The position numbers were made by a program, and so were the translations under genes. The notes under the pieces are model-generated. The model was not told the origin of the DNA and did no database searches. It saw nothing but the letters and a program-made list of their open reading frames with translations. DNA of 64,000 nucleotides from contig VXAA01000962.1 of the NCBI GenBank assembly GCA_013399115.1, positions 515,079 to 579,078 on the forward strand, written 5' to 3'. The DNA comes from Anseranas semipalmata (Eukaryota; Chordata; Aves; Anseriformes; Anseranatidae). Each line of letters starts with the position of its first letter. The stretch's first letter is position 1. Positions 1 through 11,705 of this stretch are shown here, in pieces.

Positions 1-1249
1 ACCAAGCATATCGCTTGATTTCAAAACACAGAGCACTTGCAGCTTCCACAAACTTCAATACTATCACGGAGTTCAATAACCAAAAACAACTCCATCTTCA
101 TGATGCAAATAACCCAGTGCGCAGAGGCACTGCCCTTTAGAAATCAAGTTTGAAAATTCCACGTTTTCTTCAGTTTATGAAAAACAATGTTCTCAGTTAC
201 ATGAATGTTGCATTTTGCTTTTACTCATGGAGTTACATTATTCTGAATATCCAGGCTATTTCTCACTATTATGGATAACGGTTGTGTTTCCTCATTGCCA
301 AATTGTATAAAGAAAACTTACAAAATAAAAGCAAATAACTTCTCATCCAAGCCTCACTTACACATAGACCAAACAAGATTTAGCAGAAACATAGAAAACC
401 AAATCTAAAATATGAATGTGGGTGTCTTAAGAGAGAGATGCCAAATTTACAAGTCAACATTATACTTCATATATTCAGATAACCTGTCATACGAACATGT
501 TTTTCAATATTTTCAAAGTAGTTTTGTACTTCAATCAGCAATACAGCTGATTGGATATCACATTCTGAAAAATCATGCTGCTGTAGAGTAGGCTTTCCTG
601 CAGCAAAAATGATTATACACTTTAGGCAAGACAGGACAGAATTTTGTGTGGATAATCCCAGTGCATGTGGGTGGGTGGCAGGTGGGGTGTTAATTCCATA
701 AAAAATACTGAATATCTGACAAATACAATTCTGTTCTCATGTACCTCCAGCAATTTAACAAGGAATGTTGTCAGGCCAGACCTCCACTCTGCATTCTCAC
801 AATTTAAGGATTACCAATCAACATGAATAAACTTTAAAACTCACCAGGAAAATATAGCTGGCACCTTTTTTGGCTTCAAAAACAGGAACAGTTTCCTCAG
901 GCTTTTTAGCAGCACAGAGCTTGACAGCACAGAATGAACTGGTCTAGTTTTCCCACAGTAGGACAGAGTTCGGATGAATCAATTATCAACTGAGTTTAAG
1001 GTATTCTGTGGCTGACACAACTGATACGTGCACTTCAAAAATATCGGCATACGCACTGCAGCTTTAACATAACTACAAGTAAATCCTAAGTGAGTATCTA
1101 TGCCAGGGTCATACCTACATACTTCCTTGCTTTTGACCCCACTTTCTCAAGTCATCTCCACACAAAATACTCAGTTTCTGTTAATATCTGCTTACCTGTA
1201 ATAATCTATGGGTTAGGTCACTGGTCTTTATTTGTAAAGATGGATCGTG
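1..1249. other. AT-rich intronic sequence, nothing recognised
   Basis: No repeat consensus, splice pair or protein similarity is visible here. Short open frames occur at the level expected by chance. Confidence 0.6.
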
Positions 1250-1895
1250 TGTTAAGAAATAAGCCAATCTATAGAGACAATATTAAAATAAGCTAGGAAT
1301 AGATAAATGAATGTATTTAATATTGTTATACCAGGTATGTACAAGAGCATAACAATCTCTTGGACCATGTGAGTACTGCTCACTTCATCCCTTGAACAGC
1401 CTCATCCATGGTTGAGTTAATCACCAGCCACATGAATCAGTATAAATAAGTAACTATGATAGGATTTGGAGATTTAGTACTGATCTTAATATCTTTGACT
1501 GGTATAGACATGGGTAAATAGATAAGAATTGAGGTTTGTGTAGACAAACACAAAGGCTAACTTCTAAAGAAATTGGGAAAACACCAAGTCAAGATACTGA
1601 GAAGAAAAAAAAAAAGAAGGTACAAAAACAAACAGATTAGTGAACCACTGAAAATAGAACGAGAAGAACTTGCTGAGGATGAGAAAACAAAGAACTTTTT
1701 CTGCTGATTGAAGAATTGGGAACACGGTGGAAGCTTACGGGGGACTTTGGAAATGACATAATTGTTAGTGAAAACTATATAACCTGTAAGCTGAGTCTTA
1801 TTAGTTGTCACACACTGAGGTGGTGGCCCAACTCTGAGTTGTTACGAATAAAAGCAAGCCTAGTGTTACCCACCGACTCGAGAAATTCTTTAACA
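1250..1895 (+). mobile_element. Solo LTR, family A copy 1 (avian endogenous retrovirus)
   Basis: The 646-bp unit starts TGTTAAG and ends TTTAACA, a TG...CA pair with inverted termini. It is flanked by a 4-bp direct repeat CGTG (1246-1249 and 1896-1899), the mark of integrase-mediated insertion. A TATATAA box at 1776-1782 and AATAAA at 1847-1852 give the U3-R-U5 order on the plus strand. A close relative with the same termini lies at 23369-24037. No internal retroviral sequence adjoins it, so it is a solo LTR left by LTR-LTR recombination. I cannot name the family. Confidence 0.88.
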
Positions 1896-1899
1896 CGTG

Positions 1900-3488
1900 A
1901 CACATCCACTTGGCCGCTCAGGAGTATCAGCAGTGGCATTTGGGATTTTGGAACAATTCAGGACCACACTGCTGCACTTCGGGCCTTCCTTTTACCTGGA
2001 TTAACACCTGCATGACATGTGAAAGGCACATCTGGACGAGTACTTTGCCCTTTATTTTACAATATCTACCCTATTTAAACACCTAACCTACCTCTGCAGA
2101 ACTCCGGTCACCTGTCCCAGACAGTGCTGGAAGCTGTCAGCCCATCACACAGCTGTCTGGGCAGAACATAGCATCAGAGCTTCTAGACAACGTACAGGGT
2201 GATTTCTGCATAAACGTGGTTAATGTTATAAGCTCAGTTTTTAACTAACTTTCTGTGAGCTGAGCTTGACTGAGCACACAGAGTGCATGCTTCGACATCC
2301 AGTTGCCAGTAACTGCATTCTCAGATACCTACCCTTGCGATCTGCAGATTAAGAACAGCATTCAGGTTTAAAAATCTGTCTTTGAAAGCATAAAGCAGAA
2401 TACCTTTCTATGATCTATGGATGACAGAGACTTGCTGAAATGTTTTCGGTTATGTAACATCCAACTTCTAAGTCTGACATAAGCTTTGCTGTACACTAAA
2501 ATAGAATTATTCCTGTGTTCAAATACATTTCTGCCTGGAAGATTTAACAGTAACGGAGCTGTGAGTTTGAAAAGCAGCTGTGATAAAGTAGTTAAGGTTG
2601 TGTGGGCGCTGGTGAGAAGGCTGTTAAGGTTGCATGGGTGCCCTAACTGTGCATTTTCACTTCACAATATGGCTGACAATTTTAGAAAAGACAGAAATAG
2701 CTGAAACTTCATGTATCTAAATAAGGCATATATCTTATATGTAACAGACTTGATTTAATTCACTGAATAACTCTTCTAAATTACTACATTACTACAGAAC
2801 TCCCCTAAAACGATGAATTCTGGAATATTCAGTATCACTTATTGTCACATGTATTTCATAACAAATAAACAACATATTGCCTCTGTTGTCAGATGCTTTT
2901 AAAAGAAAACATTTGATCATCATGTGGATTCTAATTATACTGAATATCACAAGATATTAATTCAACATCACTTGGATTATTATTATAAATATTTAGAATA
3001 GAATAACAGTTGATTAAGAAAAATGAGTTACTGCAATGGTAGTTGAAAACACACTGGATATAAGAAGTTACTATACAAAACAACTATGAATTAAAATAGC
3101 TGATATTTTCAGTGATTTTCCTATTTAATATAGTCAGTATATTTAAGATGCAATGATCATACAATATACACAACACTTGTGAGGTAGTTGCAAATAGTAA
3201 AACAATCCTTCAACATTTTCTACATAGGTTTTCCAGGTTGCTAATGTAGCTTTGAACTAGTTTTTATGTTAAATTTTCAAATCTATGTCAATACCTAAAG
3301 CATTTTGGTCTTTGAGCTTTTTAACTGACAAAATATTTAAAAAACTTCTTTTACCCTGAAGACGTCAACTTCCCTGTCCATCAATACAAAACATAAGTAC
3401 AGGACTTCTTATCAGCAATTCTGAAAGAATAATCAAAAAGAACTGTATTTTTCTCCAAGATAGTTATCATCAGTAAGTTCCAAAAGAA
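1900..3488. other. Intronic sequence, nothing recognised
   Basis: AT-rich, with no repeat or gene signal that I can support. The stretch just after the LTR (1900-2200) is somewhat richer in GC but matches nothing I know. Confidence 0.55.
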
Positions 3489-3585
3489 TCACACAGAATC
3501 ACAGAATCGTTCAGGTTGGAAGAGACCTCCAAGATCACCTAGTCCAACCTCTGACCTAACTCTAACAAGGCCCAAAACACTACGA
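3489..3585 (-). mobile_element. CR1 LINE 3' end fragment
   Basis: The plus strand reads repeated AATCACAGAATC, then GGTTGGAAGAGACCTCCAAG and ATCACCTAGTCCAACC. This is the reverse complement of a CR1 3' end with its octamer-type tail. Only about 100 bp is recognisable, so the copy is strongly 5'-truncated, which is usual for CR1. Nothing is recognised in the 380 bp that follow. Confidence 0.85.
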
Positions 3586-3969
3586 TTCTGAATAATTTTA
3601 TCATCGACTGGAGTGCTAAAAGCACTAGTCAAATGCAACACTGTTGTACTGCACCTATAAATAAACTTGGCCAAATTCCAGTCACTCCAGTGATGCTGAG
3701 GGTAAACGATGACAGCAAGCAACCATTTCACGTTGTGCGTATCTTATCTTCTCTACACAAGCATTTAATACTGATTTTTCATGTCGTACCTGTTACATAG
3801 AAACCAATGAAAGAAAGCCCATCTAAACGTTTACTTTGCACATGCAGAAACAAAAGCTGTAACTGCTTCTAGTTTATATCCAGTTTGCCAGCTTTCACAC
3901 ACATGCAGTGAGCATTCACATAACTACGGCTAGATATCTGTGTAACAAAACTCTCTCCACTGTCAGGAG

Positions 3970-4405
3970 ATGGAAGCAGAGACAAGATACAAAGGAGGAG
4001 TTTGCAAACATTGCCTAGGCACATAGGGATGGTCTTGGGAAAAGCCAAAACTCAACTAGAGATCAAACTTACAACAAACACTGAGTACAACAAAAAGACT
4101 TTCTACGACTACCTTACTGGTAACAAGTAGGACAAGGCAAATGTGGGACCATGGGTGAATGGGGCAGGTGATTTAATGACAGCGAACACAGGTACATGCT
4201 GAGGTACCTGATGCCTTCTCTGCCTCAGTGTTCAGCAACAAGGCCTCTCAAGGCTCTGTGCTTAGAGGCAGAGTTTGGAAAGGAAAGGAAATACAAGCAG
4301 CGAATGAGGATCAAGTCAGCAATTAGACGCAAGACCTCAACTCACCTATGACACGAGGGGCTTCATCCAAGCATGCTGAGAGCTGTCTGATGTCCAGATC
4401 CAGAA
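3970..4405 (+). mobile_element. CR1 LINE internal fragment (ORF2 region before the RT core)
   Basis: The plus strand carries the run AAGACTTTCTACGACTACCT, then AATGTGGGACC, GAATGGGGCAGGTGA and GATGCCTTCTCTGCCTCAGT. These follow the order of the CR1 ORF2 linker between endonuclease and reverse transcriptase. The reading frame is broken. It is opposite in strand to the fragment 400 bp upstream and covers a different part of the element, so it is a separate insertion or a rearranged remnant. Confidence 0.7.
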
Positions 4406-7400
4406 AAATGATAGCTGGATAGTGGACTGCAAGTTAATGAGAATGAAAACGGGTGCACACAGTTCTTATTTTTGTGTTTATGAGAGGGTGGGGGAAAAGG
4501 ACTGTCTCAGACACACAAATGTGCCTGAGCCCTTTTCGTTTCTCTTTCAAGGGACTAGGATCTGCTAGCTCTGTCCTTCTCAGGCATACGTTCCCTGTCA
4601 GTGTACTGGAAAGGTGAGCCTCTCCCCTTGTCCTTCTGCGTTTGAGGGAAAAGAGCCCTGTGTGGATATGAGCGGTCCTGGGATCCATCCCTGCTCTTCT
4701 GTGAGCAGAGCATGGGAGGCCTCCTGACAGGCACTCCAAGTGGACAGCGGGATGAAGAGCTAAAACCAGCCATGACTGGTACCTGGGACAGGTGTCCCCA
4801 GACCTGGGAAAGGAGCAGCACGATCACATATATAAATACGTATTCCAGACGCTAACACAATACAGGTACTATAAGGAATCAGCACATAACGGAGGTATCA
4901 CCTATAAGTCAGCGTGATGTAACTATCCAGATACTTGGTTAGTGTCTACGCCTTGGTTACCCTTGTGACTAAGAACTCTGTGTCACCTTTTTATCTTTTT
5001 TTTTTTTTTTGCCATATTACGATCATGATCCTCTGTGGAAGAAATGGTCAGAGGTGTAAATAAACTCTAAGTTTTGACTGCGGATGAACACCTTAAGACA
5101 TGCTAATAGAAAAGCATTATTGAGCATATAACCTGAGCTAAATGATATCAACACGATATGATATTCTGTCCACATAATACACTGTTGTGATAATACACAC
5201 ATCAAGAAGAGGCACAAAAGAGAAAAAGGACAACGTTTTAAGTATTTTTAGCTTCTAAAATGGCTGTAGAAGGTGGGAGATGGGGAGAAGTTAAAAGTAA
5301 TGGCCTGTATGTTGAAAGGCATACTGGAGTTGGGAGTAAAGTAGGGTGGTTAATCAGCTTAAGTCTAGGACTTACATGCTTAGAATTACTTTTCCCTACA
5401 GCTCCCTAAGCTGTTAAGGCTGAAATAAAAACTGTGGTTCCATTCACCCATCCCATTAAGTAGTTAGGCTGAAAAATTCTGGCTTCAGCCATTCCCACAG
5501 CAGTGCAGCGAACTGGGGAGAAGCCCTCGGTGATTGTGCATCACCACTGATTAAGTCAACAACCCCAGGCTGAAAGTCTCGTATGTGCACTGTGTGATCA
5601 TGGCCACCAAAAATAAATACTTCCATTACATCTTATATTAATGACTAGATATGTGGATAATGTATACCTAAATTTGGTTAATTCTATCTATGGTCTTTGC
5701 AAGCCAAGTTCAATGAAACTCAGATACTTAGAAATCTGACATTCAAGTTACCCATCTGACAAGCAGAACTGTTCCCATTCTCCAAAAATTGCTTCCAACC
5801 CTACGCATTTTCATTACAAGGCTGCACTGAGTTAATAACTGAAACAAGCAGCTTGCTGTACATAAAGAAAATAATCTGCTTACACTAAACGCTGTTTTCA
5901 GCCTACACAAAGCCTCCCATCGTACACATGATGCTATCTAACACAGTATTTGTACTTATCCAGCATTAAACTTAGGGCCCTCATTTAACTTCCACCTCAC
6001 TGCTAATGATCCCTAAGGAAAAGACCACCTGTATCTGAAACAGAAAATACGATGTGGAAAGAAAACTTCTATGTGCATTTCTTTGTTGTGTTTTTAATTT
6101 ATTCTTTCGCAAAAATAATGTGGGTTTTTTATTTTATTTTTAGATACCAAAAAGTTACTATCTGTATAGCACTCTCCTACCAAAAGAGCTTCATGAAATA
6201 TTGTTGAAATGAAGTAAAACCGAGCAAAGGGAAGAGCCCAACTCTTCTAGATTTAACCCAAAATGTGAAAGTCTGTGGGTTGTTCTTTTAAATCCTTGAA
6301 AGAGGTAACTGCTGAGATGACTTCATTAAAAACCTTCAGAAAACCTTCTAGTATGTAGGACATTATAGAATTATAAGACAATTTTACATAGCAAACTTTC
6401 AATAGTCTAGAGAAACAACTTTGTAAATGTTCAATATCACTTTATTAACAAACACAACTTTTGCTTTTCTACCATGCATTTCAAGAAAACTGGAATAACA
6501 CACTATTTCTGAGTAAATTTAATTTGTATCCAGTGCAAGTCTAACTGCTTGAGCATAACTTCATTTGCAACAAAGTACTTGTGAACAAAATGGGTCAAAC
6601 TTCATGGAACCACAACTCTTCAGTTTTGTGCTGGTATTTGAGGTTTGCCTGCTTTGCACTAAAGCTATTTCAGCGATCTTTCCTTCACATACAAATCACT
6701 GTAATGGTTACAGAGCTAATATCTCATAAAATAGTGTTTTACAAGGAAAAGCCCAGAGTTATTGCATCAGTTTTCTTTATGTGATGATTACTGTTCAAAG
6801 GTCTAAACAGTCTATGATACAAGGGAAGTTTAAACAAATGCTTTATATTTTTAGTGCTGCAGTTAAAAATATGCATCTCTCCTGTAATTTAAAATAAAGA
6901 GGATTAAAAAAAAAAAAAACAAACTTAAAAATTAATGACCTCAAGTTGAAACAGAGCCCGGAATAATTTCAGCCCCCTAAAAAGCACATGAGGAAGTTAC
7001 GAGCATTTAAAAATCTATGAGCTATGTAATGAAAACTGCATTTCAACATGACACTTCCTTATTAGCACTGCCTTCCACAGTCCTTCAAGAACTGTTTAAG
7101 CACTGTCTGAGCTTTGTGTCTGTATGTTACAGCCACGCAAATCTTCCTCTGCTTCCCACCGATACATCTCAAACAACCAGACACACGGGGGAGATTTCCA
7201 GCTGTATTCTTTTTGCAGGTAGGAACATGCTTTACAGTTAGAACTGAAAAGAGAGTAAGCATCATCTCAGTTTTCTCAGGTATGGTCAACACAGAAAGAA
7301 AGCCAACAAGGTGGCTTACACCAAAGCGCTAATTAACAAGTTAGGTGTCTGAACCAGGAACCCAAAAAGTTCACGGAGATTAATGAGAACAGCCTTCTTG

Positions 7401-10400
7401 CACGTGCAGAGGACCAGTTCAGTTCAAACGCCATGTCCGAGCAAACTAGCTTTTCTGGTTCCCAGAGCACTGTAGAGCTCAACACAGAAACTACGCGGGA
7501 GTCACCTCTGAATCAGTCAACCCACTTACGCTGCCTCGCTGTACGCAGAGCACACTGCACGCGGGTCACCTGGATGTCTGCACAGGCACAACGGGGTCTA
7601 TTTCTAGGTGCTGTGTGGGACAACTGTGCTACCACGGGTTCCCCGACACAGGACAGTCCCATGGTACCTCAGGTAACCAGAAGCCGACTGCATCACAGAA
7701 AACCGCATGCTCCAAAATCTCTTTACTGAAGAGAGGGTACCAAGGCAGAACAAGCAGAAAATGCACCTAGTATTAAAATGCATAGGTCTTTACTGCCAGA
7801 GGAAAGAACAACTTTTTTTCCCCCTCTCTCCATGAGCTATGGTAACAGAGAACAACTACAGGTGTTGGAAGACACTGATTTGGCTTTCGCATTTGCAAGT
7901 GGCTATTTCCTTCAGTTAATGCGGCCATTTGAAAATGACTTTCAGTAACATGAATGACAGCATCTGAAAAACGTGAAGCCTGCCCATATAGTAAGTAGAC
8001 TATATAGTGAAGATCCAGACTATATAAATTACATTTTATTTGAAATTTACTATGACATGGATTTCCAGACAGGAATCAATTAAGTGGAAAACTGCATTAA
8101 ACATCTCTTGTGAACTTTTAGTGTTTACTCAACAGGGGTTAGTACACACCGGCTCGAAGTATTAATTAAGAATGAGGCAATGGCGAGCATTTCACATCCT
8201 CAGGGCTCCAGTTACCTGCAGAGTTGGCTGTGGCTGGGGAATCCAAAATTGCAAATTGAATCATCAAATCAAAATATCAACATGCATGTATAATGCAAGT
8301 AGCTTTCTTGTAATACAACTCACACTCAATATACAAGTCGAATTACAATTAACTGCTCTCTATAATCAGTTCTAACTCTGACATGCCTATAGATATTAGC
8401 TGGAAATAGTTCTCACTTTATTCGTTATCTTGTCATCAGAAATGCTATGTGGCAAAAACACAGCATTCAATTACTCATTCTTACATACCCAGTGCTTTTA
8501 CCAGACAGTTTTTTTGCTGCTTAAGTAACTTAAGACAGAGTCCTGCATTTTCCTAGCTCTCAGAAGGAGCTAACATTAAGCCTCACAATTTCAGGCTTAT
8601 TGTGGAGCGGGGGGCTCAAAAACTTAATACATCATTTTTACATTAGGAAAGGTTACATCTTCTGTCTGCTTCCATGAATCTGTTTCCTGTCCCTCTCAGA
8701 AATTTTCTATTCAATCATTTCTGTAATGACTTCTTTAAGCAAGGGAAGTCTTTATGCCTCAATACAAGTTTTACTCGTCGTCTGTGATGACATGGTGAAT
8801 CAAACCCTGAACTATCCTACTGCTTCACAGAGTACTGCATCATCCAGGCTTTCACATGTTTTAACAGGTAGGAGTTTAAATCCAAACGGGTATCTGCTCA
8901 GCTTTCATTGCAACTTAGTGCTGCACTAGGGTCATTCAAAGTTATTTGGTATGCCCCTTTAGAGGACTATTTTAGTAGCTAATGACATATGTGCACCACG
9001 GGACATAATTCTGGTGACAGCTTTTATTCGTTTACTAGCACTGAGCTGGAATATGCTTAAACGCAACTGTAGTTAGTATTCAAGACCACTCGTGCACTCC
9101 CTTACCTCTGAAAGAATCCTGTGCTACCAAGCACCCTCCAGGTGCCTGGGTCACTGGCATAAGACATCATCTAACACAACACAAATTACCTTTAAGCTTT
9201 TATCTAAAAAAGAATTCAAGCCCTTCCATTTTAGTGACACTCAAAAAGCCTCCCACTCTTTATTGTGCTTCTCAAATTTGAACAGGTTGACATCTACCAT
9301 TTCCCCATAAAACAAAACTGAAGTAAATTGGTGGTCTTGGCCAAAACTATTGGTACCCGTTTTCAGCTTTCTTAATTATTTTCTACCCTTAACTGAACAG
9401 TTGTCATGCTATTTTTTTTCCTGCCCAAGTAAAATTCTGCCATTCATGACACTGTATTCAGCTTTTGAAATTTCCACACAAGCACAGCGGTATCCAGAAA
9501 AGTAGATTAAAAACTGTACCTGTGCTGGCCTGTCAGCATTTCTAATAAGACTGTTATTTAAATTTAGCTTTGACGGCAAGTTAAATATTACTTTAATTAC
9601 AAATTACACTCTAAACCTAATTTTCTAGTAGGGGCAATGAATGTTTGCTATTGAGTGATGGTTTAATTTATTTCTAACAGGGACTTAAAAGACTTCCCTT
9701 GCAATTGTACTCAAAACAAAGTGGAAAGGACTGAATGAAAAAAGAACTCATTTGTAGATATAAGATTAAAGGGAATTATAAAAATACCAACTTAAAATCT
9801 TATAAAACCTCATAGGTTCTGAAATGCAAAGACCAGAAATAACTTTTGAACTTTTTAAACCACTAAAGGAAAGAAAACAAAGTTACTGAGTGGGAACAAC
9901 ATTTGAGAGATCGGTGGAGACTGCCTTTATATTTTAAGTAACCCCCGAATATTGTAAAGAACTTCTGTGAGTCACTTTTTGAGTGAGTGTGAGGCCAATT
10001 CTCCTGGCTGCCACACACTGCCACTATTACTACTAAAAAAGACTGGATTCCCTAAAACATTCAAGTATTAATTATTGATTATCAGTGATTGCTAGCTGCT
10101 TAATACAGCTAGTTTCAATATGACCCACCATGCCTGGATATTAGACTTAATTTACACATCCAAACATTAATTTAGTAGGCCAATATTAAGCTTGGAGAAA
10201 AAAAAAGAAAAAAAAATCCACATACTTGGCCTAAAACAATCCTAGGCCTAAAAACAAGGAATACTACTAAAATTAATAGACTCTATAATAATGGGAGTAG
10301 AAGCAATAATGCCTCATTCTTCTGCTCCCAAAAAGCCAAAACCATCTATCATGTACGCACCGTTGCTCGCTGCTTCTGGGTGCAACGCTCCGCATCGAAC

Positions 10401-11558
10401 GTTGCACGCCGCAAGAATTTACAAGGCTGGGTTATCAGCTTTACTAAATGGCATAACGGATGCTGTTATGGACTTCTTTAAGCAGCAGTGTCACCTCCAA
10501 TGTTCTGATGCTATAAAGATTTAGGTCAATGATAAAAATGAAATAAAAGTCATATTTTGCTTACTACACTGAAAATCATATTTATTGAAAACAACAGGAA
10601 GCAAAGAGTTGAAAACAACTTAAAGTAAGAGCAGCCCCAGTGGCTGTTTTTGTTCCTCTGAATACTCTGAGAACATTTCCACAAGCGATTACGGTAATTT
10701 TGCCTTATGTTATTTGTCCACTTATTCAAGTGGAATTAAAAAAAAACAAAAAGTAGTATCCATAGAAATGCTTCATTCTTTAACTGAGAGAAAGGTTTTG
10801 TTAGATTTATTTGAAATTAAACTAGGAATTATTTCTCACACAGAGCTTAGTTATTTGAGTTTGTAATTATTGTACAAAGATGAAAAATAAGTGTTATTTC
10901 TGACAAAGATTTAATAATGTTTCATCATTCATTACTCATAGTGTTAACTCAAATAAGGGGTAATTTTACCCTTTGGTAATCTAGAGAAGTCACACTTTTA
11001 AATATTTACATTTGTACAACCTATCTGTATTCTGGCTTTTAAATGAATCCCAAAGTGGATTATTTATACCTCAACAATACTCAACCTCAACTTCAAAGAG
11101 AGAATTTTAATGAAGTTAAACACACATATTAATGGACTGAATAAATAGTACCTGCTTATTTGATACACAAATAATCATAAATACAGACAGTGATTCTAGA
11201 AAATTTAATATTTGAGAAGAATTAGCTAAGCTCAGACTACATGGTAGGCTATTTCCTAGTTTAAGATTCTGTAATGAACCCTGAAAAGTGATTTCCTCTG
11301 TAAATCAGAATTCTTTCTGAAGAACTCGCAAGAACATCAAGAGATCCTACTATCAGTGTTCCTAGAGGGACACAACAAATTTCCCACATTCTTTATCCCT
11401 ACCTACTGCAAAAGGCAGGTCAAAGTGGAAGCCTTCGGGTCATTTGTGTGTCAGAACCAGAGGCTGCTCTCTCGAAAAAGTACTGTATAACTTATCAGTG
11501 TCATTGGAAACACTGTCGCTCTTCCAATATTGCCATATTGATCTCAGCAGACGTACAA
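4406..11558. other. Long intronic stretch without recognised genes or repeats
   Basis: AT-rich throughout, with short homopolymer tracts. A GC-richer patch at 4540-4830 and another at 7430-7730 contain chance open frames (up to about 98 codons) with no similarity I recognise. A short 8-bp inverted repeat lies at 10380-10407 (see findings). Confidence 0.5.
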
Positions 11559-11700
11559 GGGCTGTCCTTACAGGTCAGCCAAAGAAGAGGTGGCACTGTG
11601 CACTGTGTTGCAAAAAGAGGAACCGAAATGCGCTGTAACACCAAGTCCGCAGCACCTGGATGCTGCCTTGCTCCCTCTTCTCAGGTAGCTTGTAAGAGGC
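11559..11700 (+). pseudogene. Possible piggyBac-like transposase C-terminal relic, frameshifted
   Basis: One frame reads LTGQPKKRWHCALCCKK. After a one-base frame change near 11612-11618 the next frame reads KRGTEMRCNTK and then PGCCLAPSS. The order matches the cysteine-rich C-terminus of piggyBac transposases: CxxC, a KRG-R segment, a Cys, then a PG-x-CLAPC-type motif (last Cys replaced by Ser). One pair of cysteines is incomplete, the frame is broken and a stop follows at 11703. I see no transposase catalytic core upstream and no terminal repeats. The call rests on a short motif pattern and could be coincidence. Confidence 0.3.
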
Positions 11701-11705
11701 AGTGA

